Positions 8,853 through 17,373 of a stretch of 64,000 nt of DNA are shown piece after piece. The translations under genes and the position numbers were made by a program. The notes under the pieces are model-generated. The model saw only the letters and a list, made by a program, of their open reading frames with translations. It ran no database searches and was not told where the DNA came from. Origin of the DNA: Sphingomonas sp. YR710. Lineage in GTDB: Bacteria > Pseudomonadota > Alphaproteobacteria > Sphingomonadales > Sphingomonadaceae. The DNA lies in the NCBI RefSeq assembly GCF_900101455.1, contig NZ_FMZJ01000001.1:372001-436000 (forward strand), in the 5' to 3' direction. How positions within the stretch are numbered: the first letter of the stretch is position 1; each line of letters starts with the position of its first letter.

Positions 8853-11618
8853 TCAGGCGTCCGGGTCGCTTTGGCCGCCATCGGCGAGATCGTCGCCGAT
8901 TGTGCCGTCGTCAGGGGCAGCCACATCTGGCGTCATCACGTCATCCGCGGTGCGCAGATCGGCTTCCGCCTCATCCTCGCTTTCCTCGATGCGCGCTGCG
9001 CCCACGACATGCTCGTCATCGGCGACGTTGAACAGCCGCACGCCGGCGCTGTTGCGGCCGATCACGCGGGTGTCGCCGACCATCATCCGGATCAGCTTGG
9101 CCTGATCGGTGACGAGGATAAGCTGTTCGCCATTATGCGCGGGGAAGCTGGCGACGACCGGGCCGTTGCGGGCGAGGTTGTCGATATTGGTGATCCCCTG
9201 GCCGCCGCGGCCGGTGCGGCGATATTCGTAGGCCGAGCTGCGCTTGCCATAGCCGTTGGCGCAGACCGTCAGGATGAACTCCTCAGCGGCCGCAAATTCG
9301 GCCATCCGCTCGGGTGCCAGCGATGGCGTGGTGTCATTGTCCTTCCACGGCGCCGCGCGCAGATATTCCTCGCGCTCCTCGGTGCTCGCTTCGAATCCGC
9401 GCAGGATCGACAGCGAGATTACCTCGTCGCCATCCTTGAGCGTGATGCCGCGAACGCCGGTCGAGGTCCGGCTCTGGAATTCGCGGACGTCGGTGGCGGA
9501 GAAACGGATTGCCTTGCCGTTGCGGGTCGCCATCATCACGTCGTCGGATTCGGTGAGGACGGCGACGCCGATCAGCCGGTCGGAGTCATCTTCTTCGAAA
9601 CGCATCGCGAATTTACCGTTGGTCGGCACATTGGCGAAGGCGTCCATGCTGTTCCGGCGGATATTGCCGTGCGCGGTCGCGAACACGACGTGCAGCGCCC
9701 CCCAGCTGTCCTCATCCTCGGGCAAGGGCAGGACGGTGGTGATCTTCTCGTCATTGGCGAGCGGCAGCAGGTTGATCATCGGCCGGCCGCGCGCCTGCGG
9801 GGCGCCCTCAGGCAGGCGCCACACCTTCTTGCGATAGACCTTGCCATGGTTCGAGAAGAACAACACCGGCGTGTGGGTGCTGGTCACGAACAATTCGGTG
9901 ACGGCATCCTCATCCTTGGTCGCCATGCCCGAACGGCCCTTGCCGCCGCGCTTCTGCGCGCGGAAAGCTTCGAGCGGGGTGCGCTTGATGTAGCCGCCAT
10001 GGGTGACGGTGACGACCATCTCTTCGCGCTCGATCAGATCTTCATCGTCGATATCGTCGCCGGCGGGCGCGATCTCGGTTTTCCGCGGTGTCGCGAATTC
10101 AACGAGGATGGCATCGAATTCCTCGACCATCACCTCATAGAGGCGCACGCGGTTGCCCAGGATTTCCAGCAGCTCGGCGATCGAGGCCGCGAGCTTCGCC
10201 AGTTCGTCGCCGATCTCGTCGCGGCCGAGGCCGGTCAGGCGGTGCAGGCGCAGATCGAGGATCGCGCGAACCTGAACATCGGTAAGCTGATAGGTGTCCG
10301 AATCGCCGATCGATTCGACGGCCTCGACGAGCTTGATATAGCTTTCGATCTCGCCGCGCGGCCAGACACGCGAGATCAGCTTCGCGCGCGCCTCGGCCGG
10401 GGTCGCCGATCCGCGGATGATTTTCACCACCTCGTCGAGATTGGTGACCGCGATGACGAGGCCGAGCAGGATGTGGGCACGGTCGCGCGCCTTGTTCAGC
10501 TCGAACTTCGACCGCCTCGTGATCACTTCCTCGCGGAACTTCACGAAGGCTTCGATCATGTCGCGCAGGGTCAGCGTTTCCGGGCGTCCGCCGCGGATCG
10601 CCAGCATATTGGCCGGGAAGCTCGTCTGCGCCGGCGTGAAGCGCCACAATTGGTTGAGCACGACCTCGGGGGTCGCATCGCGCTTCAATTCGATCACGAC
10701 ACGGACGCCCTCGCGGCTCGATTCGTCGCGAATATCGGAAACGCCTTCGATGCGCTTTTCCTTGGCGGCATCGGCGATCTTTTCGACGAGGCCGTTTTTG
10801 CCGACCTGATAGGGGATTGCGGTCAGCACGATCGCGCGCTTGTCGCCGCGACCTTCCTCGATCTTGTAGCGCGATCGCATAATGATCGACCCGCGCCCGG
10901 TATGATAAGCCTGCCGCGCGCCGCTCTGGCCCAGGATGAAGGCACCGGTTGGGAAATCGGGGCCGGGGACGATTTCGATCAGTTCGTCGATCGTGATCGC
11001 GGGGTTCAGCACATAGGCTTTGCAGGCGTTGACGACCTCGCCCAGATTATGCGGCGGAATGTTGGTGGCCATGCCGACGGCGATGCCGCCCGCGCCGTTG
11101 ACGAGGATGTTCGGAAAGCGGGCTGGCAGCACCTGCGGCTCTTCGCGCGATCCGTCATAGTTCGGCTGGAAATTGACGGTGTCCTTGTCGAGATCCTCGA
11201 GCAGGGTCATCGCAATCTTGGAGAGGCGCGCCTCGGTATAGCGCATCGATGCCGGGGGATCCGGATCCATCGATCCGAAATTGCCCTGGCCGTCGATCAG
11301 GGTAACCCGCATCGCCCAATCCTGGGCTAGCCGGGCGAGTGCATCGTAGATCGATGCGTCGCCATGCGGATGATAATTGCCCATCACGTCGCCGACGATC
11401 TTCGCACATTTGCGATACGGCCGGCCGGGCACGAAGCCGCCCTCCTGGCATGCGAAGAGAATGCGCCGATGCACGGGCTTCAGGCCGTCGCGCACGTCGG
11501 GGAGTGCGCGCGAGACGATCACCGACATGGCATAGTCGAGATAGCTCGACTTCATCTCGTCGACGATCGAGATCGGGGTAATGTCGGCGTTTTCGATGGA
11601 CGGCGGTGCGCTGGCCAA
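8853..11618 (-). CDS. gyrA: DNA gyrase subunit A
   Basis: 921 residues. With GyrB it introduces negative supercoils. The breakage-reunion domain is intact: catalytic Tyr127 in [10 protein letters not shown] (Tyr122 in E. coli), and the quinolone-resistance region [20 protein letters not shown]. The position equal to E. coli Ser83 is Ala88 and that of Asp87 is Asp92. The C-terminal wrapping domain carries the GyrA box (QKRGGKG) and ends in an acidic tail. Ala at the Ser83 position is a known natural state in several Alphaproteobacteria and tends to lower quinolone sensitivity. Confidence 0.98.
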   Translation of the reverse strand: MASAPPSIENADITPISIVDEMKSSYLDYAMSVIVSRALPDVRDGLKPVHRRILFACQEGGFVPGRPYRKCAKIVGDVMGNYHPHGDASIYDALARLAQDWAMRVTLIDGQGNFGSMDPDPPASMRYTEARLSKIAMTLLEDLDKDTVNFQPNYDGSREEPQVLPARFPNILVNGAGGIAVGMATNIPPHNLGEVVNACKAYVLNPAITIDELIEIVPGPDFPTGAFILGQSGARQAYHTGRGSIIMRSRYKIEEGRGDKRAIVLTAIPYQVGKNGLVEKIADAAKEKRIEGVSDIRDESSREGVRVVIELKRDATPEVVLNQLWRFTPAQTSFPANMLAIRGGRPETLTLRDMIEAFVKFREEVITRRSKFELNKARDRAHILLGLVIAVTNLDEVVKIIRGSATPAEARAKLISRVWPRGEIESYIKLVEAVESIGDSDTYQLTDVQVRAILDLRLHRLTGLGRDEIGDELAKLAASIAELLEILGNRVRLYEVMVEEFDAILVEFATPRKTEIAPAGDDIDDEDLIEREEMVVTVTHGGYIKRTPLEAFRAQKRGGKGRSGMATKDEDAVTELFVTSTHTPVLFFSNHGKVYRKKVWRLPEGAPQARGRPMINLLPLANDEKITTVLPLPEDEDSWGALHVVFATAHGNIRRNSMDAFANVPTNGKFAMRFEEDDSDRLIGVAVLTESDDVMMATRNGKAIRFSATDVREFQSRTSTGVRGITLKDGDEVISLSILRGFEASTEEREEYLRAAPWKDNDTTPSLAPERMAEFAAAEEFILTVCANGYGKRSSAYEYRRTGRGGQGITNIDNLARNGPVVASFPAHNGEQLILVTDQAKLIRMMVGDTRVIGRNSAGVRLFNVADDEHVVGAARIEESEDEAEADLRTADDVMTPDVAAPDDGTIGDDLADGGQSDPDA

Positions 11619-11735
11619 GTTGGTCTTCCGTATCGTTCAAAGGCTGTATCTGCGCGCTGATGCGGCGCGAAAACATGCCTCTAACGAATGCGGGGCCCTA
11701 GCGCTAGTGGGGCGTAGCCGCGGTGCCGGGTGCGC

Positions 11736-11906
11736 TTATCCGTGCAGGAGATAATAAGCCACTATGGCGATGAATGCGACGATCACCAGGCCAAGCGACC
11801 AGGGCAGAATGACCCGGGTCATATGCGGTGTGGCGCCGGATCGCGCTTCATCGCCCGTCAAGTGGACAGCATTGCCGCTATCGGGGTCGTGGGTCTTGAT
11901 CGTCAT
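11736..11906 (-). CDS. Small single-pass membrane protein under a stress promoter
   Basis: 56 residues. A hydrophilic N-terminus (MTIKTHDPDSG...) is followed by one transmembrane segment near the C-terminus (VILPWSLGLVIVAFIAIVAYYLLHG). ATG 11906 is chosen: AAGGGA lies about nine nt before it. The EcfG-type promoter at 11935-11959 would start the transcript near 11928, which rules out the longer frame beginning at 11936. Function is unknown; small tail-anchored proteins driven by general-stress promoters are common in sphingomonads. Confidence 0.75.
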   Translation of the reverse strand: MTIKTHDPDSGNAVHLTGDEARSGATPHMTRVILPWSLGLVIVAFIAIVAYYLLHG

Positions 11907-11934
11907 GTCGACTGGTCCCTTCATATGCCCGATC

Positions 11935-11959
11935 AACGGGTGGGGAGCAGCTGGGTTCC
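11935..11959 (-). promoter_or_regulatory. EcfG-type general stress promoter (GGAAC-N16-CGTT)
   Basis: On the minus strand GGAAC (11959-11955), 16 nt, then CGTT (11938-11935): an exact match to the alphaproteobacterial EcfG consensus. It points to the small membrane protein gene, with a leader of about 20 nt before ATG 11906. Confidence 0.8.
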
Positions 11960-11969
11960 TTACGTGCGA

Positions 11970-12731
11970 TCAGAGCGCCCGGACGAAGCGCCAGACCGAT
12001 TCGTCCGAGCCCTCGGCGCAATAGCCGTAACCATCGCTGTCGAAGCCTTTCAGGTCTTCGGCTTTGGTTACGCGATGTTCGCACATCCATCGTGCCATCA
12101 TGCCGCGAGCGCGTTTGGCCCCGAAACTGTTGAAGCGCAGACCGTTCGGGCCATTTTCCCGGAAATCGATGCTGATGATGCGGGCGTTTTTCGGCGGCGC
12201 CTGCTCGACGACGTGCCAATATTCCTTGCTGGCGAGATTGATGATCACGTCCGACCCCTCTTGCAGCAGATCGGCGGCCAGCGCGTCGGAGACCATATTG
12301 CCCCACATTGCGTAGAGCGTCTTCTTGCGCCCGGGCGCCCAGCGCGTGCCCATTTCCAGGCGGTAGGGACGGATCAGATCGAGCGGGCGAAGCAGCCCGT
12401 ACAGACCCGACAGGATGCGCACATGGTCCTGCGCAAAGTCGATCGCGGGCTCATCGAGGCTTTTCGCCTCGAAGCCGATATAGACGTCGCCGGCGAAGGC
12501 ATAAAGCGCGGGCCGTTCGTCCTGTTCGGCGAAGCCCGCGTAACGATCGGCGTTGAGTTTCGCCAATTTGTCGGAAATCCCCATCAGCTTGGACAATTTC
12601 TTCGGGCCCAGTTTCGCTGCCGCCGACGCCATATGTAGGGCCTCGTCGGCAAATCGCGGACGCGTAGCGGCCACGGGCGGCAGCGGGCTTTTGTAGTCGA
12701 GGGACTTAGCGGGGGAGAGCAGGGCGATCAT
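11970..12731 (-). CDS. yaaA: Peroxide stress protein YaaA (DUF328 family)
   Basis: 253 residues, full length. The family opening LLSPAKSLDYKSPLP, the central ALYAFAGDVYIGFEAKSLD, GLLRPLDLIRPYRLEMGTRW, and the C-terminal ITKAEDLKGFDSDGY-like segment (here VTKAEDLKGFDSDGYGY) are all present. YaaA lowers free intracellular iron and protects DNA and proteins from Fenton damage during peroxide stress; the fold binds DNA in E. coli. Its stop lies just before the stress promoter of the next gene, so the two are separately transcribed or read through. Confidence 0.95.
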   Translation of the reverse strand: MIALLSPAKSLDYKSPLPPVAATRPRFADEALHMASAAAKLGPKKLSKLMGISDKLAKLNADRYAGFAEQDERPALYAFAGDVYIGFEAKSLDEPAIDFAQDHVRILSGLYGLLRPLDLIRPYRLEMGTRWAPGRKKTLYAMWGNMVSDALAADLLQEGSDVIINLASKEYWHVVEQAPPKNARIISIDFRENGPNGLRFNSFGAKRARGMMARWMCEHRVTKAEDLKGFDSDGYGYCAEGSDESVWRFVRAL

Positions 12732-12931
12732 GACCCTGACCTAACCAATGGCGCGCGCCGGGTCAAAGCCGATGGCCGCGGCGGTTCAATCGGCATTCAT
12801 CAAGGCATTGTCAGATGCGAAGATGACATGGGAAGGATGCGGAGCGCTTGTGCGCAACCAAGGGAGCCATTAGTCAATCCACGTGTTATTTTGGCGGCCG
12901 CAGATCCGGCCGCGATGAGGAGGCTTGAAGC

Positions 12932-14188
12932 ATGAAGGTTACGTCCCGGTACGCGCTGCTGGCGGCGCTTGGCGTAAGCGTTGCGACGACGGCCGGGTTC
13001 ACCCCCGCCTTCGCGAAGAAGAAGGAAGAGGCCGCGGCTGCACCGGCTGTGAAGCTGAGCGACGATGTGCGAAAAGCGCTTGCCGCGGCGCAGGTGGCGC
13101 TCGGCAAGAACGATATTCCAGGAGCAGAGGCTCAGGTCGCGGCGGCACAAGCCGCCTCCAAAACCCCCGATGACACGTTCGTATCGGCCCAGATCGCGCT
13201 GAACGTCGCGATCAAGGGCGGCGATCATGCCAAGCAGGTGGCGGCACTTGATGCCGTGATCGCGACAGGCCGCGTTGCAGACGCCGATAAGGCAAAATAT
13301 TACGGTTATCAGGCCGATTTTGCCTATCAGGACAAGAATTATCGCAAGGCGGAACAGGCATATCAGAACGCGGCCGCGGCCGGCAGCACCGACCCCGATA
13401 TCGGTGCCAAGCTGGCTGATTCGCAGGCCCGCAACGGGAATGCTGCGGGATCGGTTGCCACGCTGCAGAAGTTCATCGACGCGAAGATTGCCGCCGGGCA
13501 GACCGTGCCCACCGAATGGTATGCGCGCGGCGCGGACATCGCATCGCGGGGCAAGCTGGTCGAACCTTTCGTCAACATCACTACGGCTTGGCTGAAAGCC
13601 TATCCTGCCAAGCAGAACTGGCATGATTCGCTGTTCATCTATCGCCAGGCGGCGGCGCTGACGGGCGATCCTGATCTCGATCTGCTGCGCCTTGCCCGCT
13701 ACGCCGGCGCGCTGCAGATTTCGGCCCAGTCCAATTATGTCGATTATGCGCTGGCGGTCTATCTTCGCTATCCGAACGAAGCCGTGTCGGTCCTCAAGGA
13801 AGGCATCGCGGCTGGCAAGGTCAACACGGCAACCAGCCAGAATGCGCGCGAAATACTGGCTTTGTCCGAACCCAAGATCGCGGCCGACAAGGCATCGTTG
13901 AAGGGGGCTGATGCGGCAGCGAACGGTTCGAAGGCAACCTTCAAGTCCGTTCTTGCGACGGGCGACGTTTATTATGGCTATGGCCAGTTCCAGCAGGCTG
14001 CCGATATGTACAAGATCGCGCTGACGAAGTCTGGAGCGGACGCGGGTGTCGCCAACCTGCGCATGGGCATGGCGCTGGCCCAGTCCGGCAACAAGGATGC
14101 TGCGAAGGCCGCATTCAGTGCGGTGAGCGGGCCTGAGGCGAATATTGCGAAATATTGGCTGGTGCTGCTCGATCACCCTGCCGTTTGA
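12932..14188 (+). CDS. Exported TPR-like repeat protein
   Basis: 418 residues. Signal peptide at residues 1-27 (hydrophobic core, TPAFA cleavage). The mature part is a series of helix pairs resembling tetratricopeptide repeats, e.g. KYYGYQADFAYQDKNYRKAE around residues 120-140 and YYGYGQFQQAADMYKIALTK near the C-terminus. Ala/Lys-rich composition suggests a soluble periplasmic scaffold. AGGAGG is placed 8 nt before ATG 12932. It stands alone between yaaA and a convergent Lrp gene. Specific function not recognised. Confidence 0.82.
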   Translation: MKVTSRYALLAALGVSVATTAGFTPAFAKKKEEAAAAPAVKLSDDVRKALAAAQVALGKNDIPGAEAQVAAAQAASKTPDDTFVSAQIALNVAIKGGDHAKQVAALDAVIATGRVADADKAKYYGYQADFAYQDKNYRKAEQAYQNAAAAGSTDPDIGAKLADSQARNGNAAGSVATLQKFIDAKIAAGQTVPTEWYARGADIASRGKLVEPFVNITTAWLKAYPAKQNWHDSLFIYRQAAALTGDPDLDLLRLARYAGALQISAQSNYVDYALAVYLRYPNEAVSVLKEGIAAGKVNTATSQNAREILALSEPKIAADKASLKGADAAANGSKATFKSVLATGDVYYGYGQFQQAADMYKIALTKSGADAGVANLRMGMALAQSGNKDAAKAAFSAVSGPEANIAKYWLVLLDHPAV

Positions 14189-14195
14189 TCCCGAC

Positions 14196-14220
14196 GAGGG
14201 CGGCGGCCGTCGTCGCCCTC
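14196..14220. terminator. Hairpin between convergent genes
   Basis: GAGGGCG (14196-14202) pairs with CGCCCTC (14214-14220). It sits in the 41-nt gap between the TPR-like protein gene and the convergent Lrp gene and may serve both. No strong T-run follows on either strand. Confidence 0.4.
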
Positions 14221-14229
14221 CACCGCTTC

Positions 14230-14706
14230 TTAGCGATTATCGACGGGTACGCCTGGTATGTCCTTGGATGTCCTGATCGTCAGCGATGTCTTGACGCTCG
14301 CGACATTGGGGGCCGTCGTCAGCTTCGATGTCAGGAAAAGCTGAAAGGCCTGGAGGTCGTGCGCGACGATTTTCAGGATGAAGTCGATCTCGCCATTCAG
14401 CATGTGGCATTCGCGCACTTCGGGAAGCCCGGCGACATGCGCCTCGAACAGGCGAAGATCGTCCTCGGCTTGGCTGCGTAATGAAACCAATGCAAAAACC
14501 ATGATGCCATAACCGAGGGCGGCGGCATTCAGCTTGGCGTGGTAGCTCTCGATCACGCCGGCTTCCTCGAGCGACCGGACGCGACGAAGGCAGGGCGGGG
14601 CCGTCAATCCGGCGCGGCGCGCAAGTTCGACATTGGTTATCCGGCCGTCCTCCTGAAGGTCGTGGAGGATGGTACGATCGATTTGATCAAGCGACGCCGC
14701 AGCCAT
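14230..14706 (-). CDS. Lrp/AsnC family transcriptional regulator
   Basis: 158 residues. N-terminal winged HTH with the family pattern LDQIDRTILHDLQEDGRITNVELARRAGLT, then CLRRVRSLEEAGVI. C-terminal RAM (ligand-binding) domain with LPEVRECHMLNGEIDFILKIVA, typical of Lrp-like amino-acid sensors. These form octamers and control amino-acid metabolism genes. The divergent neighbour is the kinase-like gene at 14853; the 146-nt spacer is AT-richer than its surroundings and probably holds both promoters. Ligand unknown. Confidence 0.92.
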   Translation of the reverse strand: MAAASLDQIDRTILHDLQEDGRITNVELARRAGLTAPPCLRRVRSLEEAGVIESYHAKLNAAALGYGIMVFALVSLRSQAEDDLRLFEAHVAGLPEVRECHMLNGEIDFILKIVAHDLQAFQLFLTSKLTTAPNVASVKTSLTIRTSKDIPGVPVDNR

Positions 14707-14852
14707 ATTACGAACCCTTCAAAACTAGCGGTATATTTATAATTATATTTCTAATCCCTGCAATAAAAATAGCGGGTGCACCTTCTTGCAATGACCCTTT
14801 TCGTGGGCATCGATGCGAACTATCATGAAACAGAGGGGAAACGGGCCGCGCG

Positions 14853-16694
14853 ATGGCGCGTGGACTGGTTTTTTTGGGCGGAGACCGGTTTTTGCGGTTC
14901 GACGACATGCTTGCGACATTGCTTGCTCAGCCTGCACCTACTGCGGAGGCGCGGGCGATCATGTGGCGCCAGGTCGTGGACGTGCTGGCACAAGGGCGCG
15001 GTCATCATGTCGATGATCCGCTGGTTGACGCGCCGCGGGCGATGGATGCGTATAACTTCCTGCGTTCGATCCGCCCCGAAATTCCGGTCACGGTGCGACA
15101 GTCGGCAGGGCGGGCGCTGGTGGGACGTCGCGTGCCCCCCGAACTGATCCTGCTGTTCGCCGAGGATTTGCCGCATATCGCGGCCCCGGCGCTGGGCGGC
15201 GTGCTGCTGTATGAAGATCAGTGGCTGGCGCTGCTCCCGCGGCTTTCGCCGAGCGCCCGCAACCTGATGCGCAATCGCCGGGATCTGGGCGAGACAATTG
15301 CAAAGGCGCTCGAGCATTTCGGATCGACCGATTTTCTGATCTCCGGACCGACGTCCACGCAGGAGGCGGTGGCACCTCTTGTTGCAGGTGTGGAGCCGCT
15401 TTGTGCAGCACCTGTCGAGCCAGAGCCTCAGCCCGAGCCGGTCATGCCGCCTCCTGAGCAGGAGGACCTGTTGGCCGAGGCGCCAAGTCTCGTCCCCATA
15501 CAGAGTGAGACCCAGATTCGCGATTTGCTGTCCCGGATCGAGACTTTCCGAGCTCGCCACTTGCCGAATGCCGGATCCGATCGGGCAACCGAAGCGCCGT
15601 CTTTCGAGCCTGATCTGTCCTATCGGGATGAGGCCGATCATCCGGTGGTGGAGAGTTTCCGGTTTGAAACCGGGATCGATGGCGTCATCTGCCGTGTTCA
15701 GGGCGCGCCGGCCGAGCCGCTGACGGGTGAAACGATCGCGGTCGCCGCGCGCCAGACCGATCACGGCGTCGATGGTCATGCTGCGGGCGCCTATCGCAGC
15801 CGCACCCCGTTTCGCGACGCGCGGTTGACGATCGCCGGCGACGGGCCTGTGTCGGGCGAGTGGCGCATTTCGGCGGTTCCCTTTTTTGACAGCCGCGATC
15901 ACCGGTTCGGTGGCTATCGGGGAAGCGCGCGCCGTCCCCGCGCAGACGAAACCGCGAAGGCGGTGAGTGCACCGCCGCCGCGCGCTGCTGAGCATGCCCC
16001 AAACGACTCGCTACATAAGCTCGTCAAGGAATTGCGAACGCCGCTGGCGGCGATCATCGATTTTTCAGAAGCAATCGACGGGCAGCCGACGGTGGCGCCC
16101 TATCGCTCGCGCGCCCAGGAGATCCTTGAGCAGAGCCGCAAATTGCTGAACGCTGTTGAGGATCTGGATCTGGTGGCGATCGCCCGGTCTGATGATGCTC
16201 CGGATGATGGTGCTTCGGTTGATGCGGCGGCGATTCTGATGCGGCTGCACGGCGATTTCGAGGATGCTGCCAGGGAAAGGGCGAGCGATCTGGCGTTTCG
16301 GATCGATCCGGAGCTTCCGCTTGTCGCGGCTGACAGCGCGACTGTGGAACGGATGCTATCGCGGATGCTGGCTGCGACCATTGCCATGTCGTCGGAAGGC
16401 GAGCGAATCTGCATCGATCTGCAACGCGATCCGCGACGTTCGGAGCGACTGCTGATGACGGTCGTGCGGCCCAGGGCGCTTGCCGGGCGGGACGAGAAAA
16501 TGCTGCTCGATCCGGGTTACAATCCCGGCGGGAACTGGCCCGATGCGCCCGTGCTGGGCCTTGGTTTCGCGCTGCGCCTGATTCGCAATCTGGCCCTGGC
16601 ATGTGGGGGGATGCTCGAGATCGATTCGACGCGTTTCTACCTGTCGCTGCCGTTGCGCGATGGTACTGCGCAGGCGCTCAATGGCAATCGTTAG
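14853..16694 (+). CDS. Histidine-kinase-like protein lacking the phospho-acceptor His
   Basis: 613 residues. The C-terminal third resembles HisKA plus HATPase_c: LVKELRTPLAAIIDFSEAI (residues ~390-408) is an H-box, but the residue before ELRTP is Lys392 instead of His. The N-box region RMLSRMLAATIAMSS lacks the usual Asn pair, while a G2-like LGLGFALRLIRNLALACGG remains. The N-terminal half (residues ~1-170) is unrecognised, followed by a Pro/Glu-rich linker (~190-220). No transmembrane segment is seen, so it is probably cytosolic. It reads as a pseudokinase or scaffold. His388 lies four residues upstream and is not at the usual site. Confidence 0.8.
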   Translation: MARGLVFLGGDRFLRFDDMLATLLAQPAPTAEARAIMWRQVVDVLAQGRGHHVDDPLVDAPRAMDAYNFLRSIRPEIPVTVRQSAGRALVGRRVPPELILLFAEDLPHIAAPALGGVLLYEDQWLALLPRLSPSARNLMRNRRDLGETIAKALEHFGSTDFLISGPTSTQEAVAPLVAGVEPLCAAPVEPEPQPEPVMPPPEQEDLLAEAPSLVPIQSETQIRDLLSRIETFRARHLPNAGSDRATEAPSFEPDLSYRDEADHPVVESFRFETGIDGVICRVQGAPAEPLTGETIAVAARQTDHGVDGHAAGAYRSRTPFRDARLTIAGDGPVSGEWRISAVPFFDSRDHRFGGYRGSARRPRADETAKAVSAPPPRAAEHAPNDSLHKLVKELRTPLAAIIDFSEAIDGQPTVAPYRSRAQEILEQSRKLLNAVEDLDLVAIARSDDAPDDGASVDAAAILMRLHGDFEDAARERASDLAFRIDPELPLVAADSATVERMLSRMLAATIAMSSEGERICIDLQRDPRRSERLLMTVVRPRALAGRDEKMLLDPGYNPGGNWPDAPVLGLGFALRLIRNLALACGGMLEIDSTRFYLSLPLRDGTAQALNGNR

Positions 16695-16762
16695 AGGCCG
16701 GAAGCTGAGACGTTTGGCTTGCCAGCGGCGTCCATCGTCCGCTATCGCCGCGACGCTGGTTG

Positions 16763-16838
16763 GGGCCTGTAGCTCAACGGTTAGAGCTGGCCGCTCATAA
16801 CGGCTAGGTTGGGGGTTCGAGTCCCTCCGGGCCCACCA
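16763..16838 (+). tRNA. tRNA with CAU anticodon, probably tRNA-Ile2 (lysidine)
   Basis: A full cloverleaf can be drawn: acceptor GGGCCTG/CGGGCCC (16763-16769 with 16828-16834), D-stem GCTC/GAGC, anticodon stem GGCCG/CGGCT with loop CTCATAA (anticodon CAT at 16796-16798), T-arm GGGGG-TTCGAGT-CCCTC, and an encoded CCA. The pairs C4-G69 and C5-G68 fit TilS substrates, favouring tRNA-Ile2, whose C34 is changed to lysidine to read AUA. Elongator tRNA-Met is the alternative. It is not initiator: position 1 pairs with 72. Confidence 0.93.
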
Positions 16839-16877
16839 GCATGAATACTTCGAGGTCTGTCGCCTGGGAAGAGAGCA

Positions 16878-17291
16878 ATGCTCGACGGATCGGAACTGAC
16901 GTCGTTACTCTATGTCAGCCACAGTCTGGTGGGGGATGCTGGTAGCGTTCGCCAGATCGTGATGGCGTCGCGCCTCCGAAACGTTCGCCTTGGCGTCACC
17001 GGCGCGCTTGCCAGCGTCGGCGATCGTTTTGCGCAGGTTCTGGAGGGATCGCGTGCGTCGATCGACGAATTGATGCGCGACATTTCGGCAGATCCCCGTC
17101 ATGAGAAGATTAACGTCCTCTTTTGCAGGCCGATCGGGCAGCGCGATTTTGCGAGGTGGGCGCTGGCCTATTGGTCGCTGGCATCTGCCACCCCAATTCT
17201 AGCGCGGGGTGCCATGGATATCGCGATTGCTGCCGCGGATGCGGGGGAAGCGGATGCATTGTACGAACTGATCCGGGGCAAATCTTTGTAG
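16878..17291 (+). CDS. BLUF-domain blue-light photoreceptor
   Basis: 137 residues: a single BLUF domain with a short C-terminal helical tail. FAD-contacting residues are in place: Tyr12 (LLYVSHS), Asn35 (RLRNVRLGVTG) and Gln53 (RFAQVLEG), the Tyr-Asn-Gln network that rearranges on blue-light absorption. The later RHEKINVLFCRPIGQRDFARW is also family-like. There is no fused output domain, so it must act through a partner protein, as short BLUF proteins do. It lies between the tRNA and the stress-promoter-driven egtB. Confidence 0.9.
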   Translation: MLDGSELTSLLYVSHSLVGDAGSVRQIVMASRLRNVRLGVTGALASVGDRFAQVLEGSRASIDELMRDISADPRHEKINVLFCRPIGQRDFARWALAYWSLASATPILARGAMDIAIAAADAGEADALYELIRGKSL

Positions 17292-17343
17292 CACTATCTA
17301 TTGGTGACAGGTTCGTTGCCCTGACTTCGCAAAGAAGATCGCC

Positions 17344-17368
17344 GGAACATAGCACTAAGGATGTCGTT
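17344..17368 (+). promoter_or_regulatory. EcfG-type general stress promoter of egtB
   Basis: GGAAC at 17344-17348, 16 nt, CGTT at 17365-17368. The -10 element ends only 5 nt before ATG 17374, so transcription should start on or next to the start codon and the mRNA would be leaderless. No Shine-Dalgarno is visible, consistent with that. Confidence 0.8.
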
Positions 17369-17373
17369 ACCGG

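Noticed and set aside
8871-11330. An 819-codon open frame antisense to gyrA
   Set aside because: High GC keeps the opposite strand open; it has no family motif and gyrA is certain. The same holds for the long frame antisense to pntB (26461-27957) and others.
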